Source: Armatimonadaceae bacterium (GTDB lineage Bacteria > Armatimonadota > Armatimonadia > Armatimonadales > Armatimonadaceae). Taken from it: a stretch of 15,596 nucleotides of DNA. Made by a program: the position numbers and the translations under genes. Shown here piece by piece: positions 14,573-15,596 of the stretch. Position 1 is the first letter of the stretch, and the number at the start of each line of letters is the position of its first letter. The notes under the pieces are model-generated. The model was not told where the DNA came from, ran no database searches, and saw only the letters and a list, made by a program, of their open reading frames with translations. The stretch covers positions 36,968-52,563 of the forward strand of contig JAUJNC010000020.1 of the NCBI GenBank assembly GCA_030446525.1. The letters run 5' to 3'.

Positions 14573-15596
14573 TCATGCCTGCGCGGGTTCCATCTCCGCC
14601 ATGCCTTCATGGGAACCCTCCACCTTCGGCTCCCGAAACGTCAGCCAGAACGCGATACCGCACAGGATTGTCAGCACGGCGGGAACGATGAAGATCATGC
14701 TCCAGTTCACCTCGCCGGGAATCATCTGCGCCGGGTTGTTCGGGTCGGGGACGAGCGTCGTATAGCGATCCTTCAGCCAGCCGGAAAACAGCGTGCCGAG
14801 CCAGTTGCCGAATCCCAGCGTCACCAGTGTCAGCAGGCTTTGTGCGCTGGCTCGAATATCGGTTGAGGCGACGCGGTCCACATAAATCTGCGAGGTGACG
14901 AAGACGAACGCGAAGCCGATACCGTGAAAAGCGAGCGACGCGATAACGAGCCACAACGGCTGGCCGATGGCAAAGATGATGTAGCGCAGCGGCCAGGCCA
15001 GCACCCCAAGAACCAGCGTCTTACGCATCCCCAGATATTTCAGCGAGATAGGCAGAAAAACGGCCAGCGAGATGATCTCGAAAACCTGACTGATCGTTTT
15101 CGTCATCGGCACCAGATTATCGGTGACACCGGCGTGCGACAAAAACGGAGCGGACAGCAGGTAGAAGAACTGAAACTCGGTCGAAACGACGAACGAAATG
15201 AGCATAAAGGCCAGGAATCCGGGCACCGTTTTGAACAGGGCGAAGGCCTTGGTGAACGCCCACGGATTTTTCGCCTCTCTGGCGGGCGGCGTGTTCGGAA
15301 GCAGAAAGGCCAGCACGGTCAGAAGGACGCCGAACAGGGCGGTAATCTGAAACTCCTCATACGGTGCCCAGGTTCCTTTGGGCACCTGATCCCCCGTTCT
15401 TAAGTACCAGGTCAAAAGGACGCCCGCCACGATCCAGCCGACGGTTCCCGCCGTGCGAATTACGGCGAAATCCCGCTCCTGCTCCACATCGCTCCTGCCC
15501 AGCTTGCTCAGATGATGGAAAGCGATGGAGTTGGTGATGCCCAGTGTCGGCGCAAAGAAGACCGACCAGACCCACATCCAGCCGATCAGGCCGCCG
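14573..15596 (-). CDS. MFS nucleoside transporter, NupG/XapB-like (partial)
   Basis: Inner-membrane proton symporter of the nucleoside:H+ symporter family. 341 residues are visible; the N-terminal part lies beyond the window, since the frame stays open through GGLIGWMWVWSVFFAPTLGI to base 15596. The family signature is clear: FFAPTLGITNSIAFHHL followed by FAVIRTAGTVGWIVAGVLL, the RxxGTxGWI block typical of NupG. About ten hydrophobic segments follow, for example LFGVLLTVLAFLLP, GFLAFMLISFVVSTEFQFFY, YIIFAIGQPLWLVIASLAF, MIFIVPAVLTILCGIAFWLT, and a short acidic tail ending EPAQA. The stop is at 14573-14575. No frameshift. It is co-directional with the PAS phosphatase, about 98 bases upstream of it, with a promoter between, so they are probably separate units. 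The substrate is inferred from family only; nucleosides or related sugars. Confidence 0.88.
   Translation of the reverse strand, partial: GGLIGWMWVWSVFFAPTLGITNSIAFHHLSKLGRSDVEQERDFAVIRTAGTVGWIVAGVLLTWYLRTGDQVPKGTWAPYEEFQITALFGVLLTVLAFLLPNTPPAREAKNPWAFTKAFALFKTVPGFLAFMLISFVVSTEFQFFYLLSAPFLSHAGVTDNLVPMTKTISQVFEIISLAVFLPISLKYLGMRKTLVLGVLAWPLRYIIFAIGQPLWLVIASLAFHGIGFAFVFVTSQIYVDRVASTDIRASAQSLLTLVTLGFGNWLGTLFSGWLKDRYTTLVPDPNNPAQMIPGEVNWSMIFIVPAVLTILCGIAFWLTFREPKVEGSHEGMAEMEPAQA

Noticed and set aside
1..15596. CRISPR array, insertion sequence, integrase or defence genes
   Set aside because: No regularly spaced direct repeats, transposase or recombinase motifs, or defence domains were seen in either strand.

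Overview
The window is GC-rich bacterial DNA from a lineage that carries planctomycete-type secreted protein sets: a DUF1549/DUF1553 protein with haem-like motifs, a DUF1501 Tat protein, a cytochrome c/WD40 protein and a PPC-domain protein. Such sets occur in Planctomycetota, Verrucomicrobiota, Acidobacteriota and Armatimonadota. Frequent TACAAT -10 boxes and a C/T-rich dispersed inverted repeat make me lean towards Armatimonadota. That is a guess from gene style, not a placement.

Layout. Positions 1-4552 read leftwards as one probable operon. In transcription order it holds a secreted protein of unknown function, phosphoglycerate mutase, a GHMP sugar kinase resembling L-arabinokinase/galactokinase, an inositol-monophosphatase-family phosphatase, and a GalU-type sugar-1-phosphate nucleotidyltransferase that is cut by the window start. 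A 176-bp inverted-repeat element fills the whole gap between the last two genes. A tRNA with a CAT anticodon and its own promoter sits at 4590-4701 on the plus strand. A secreted cyclophilin (4952-5540, minus) has a good TTGACA/TACAAT promoter and is divergent from the block at 5727-11763 (plus): DUF1549/DUF1553, DUF1501, cytochrome c/WD40 and PPC genes. A conserved-looking but unrecognised gene follows (11794-13314). It converges on a PAS-SpoIIE phosphatase (13311-14474, minus), behind which lies a NupG-like MFS nucleoside transporter that runs off the right edge.

How the genes fit together. Kinase plus nucleotidyltransferase would convert a free sugar to sugar-1-phosphate and then UDP-sugar, a salvage route like plant ARA1 plus USP. 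The DUF1549/DUF1501/WD40/PPC block is probably an exported module of unknown biochemical role.

Quality warning. Many genes are readable only by changing frame, often at homopolymers, and roughly every 100-200 bases in 1-3200 and 8270-13450. Phosphoglycerate mutase, the secreted gene before it and the MFS gene show no breaks. Because conserved motifs continue smoothly in the new frame, I treat the breaks as sequence errors and give reconstructed gene spans. Exact starts, stops and reconstructed residues in those genes are approximate.
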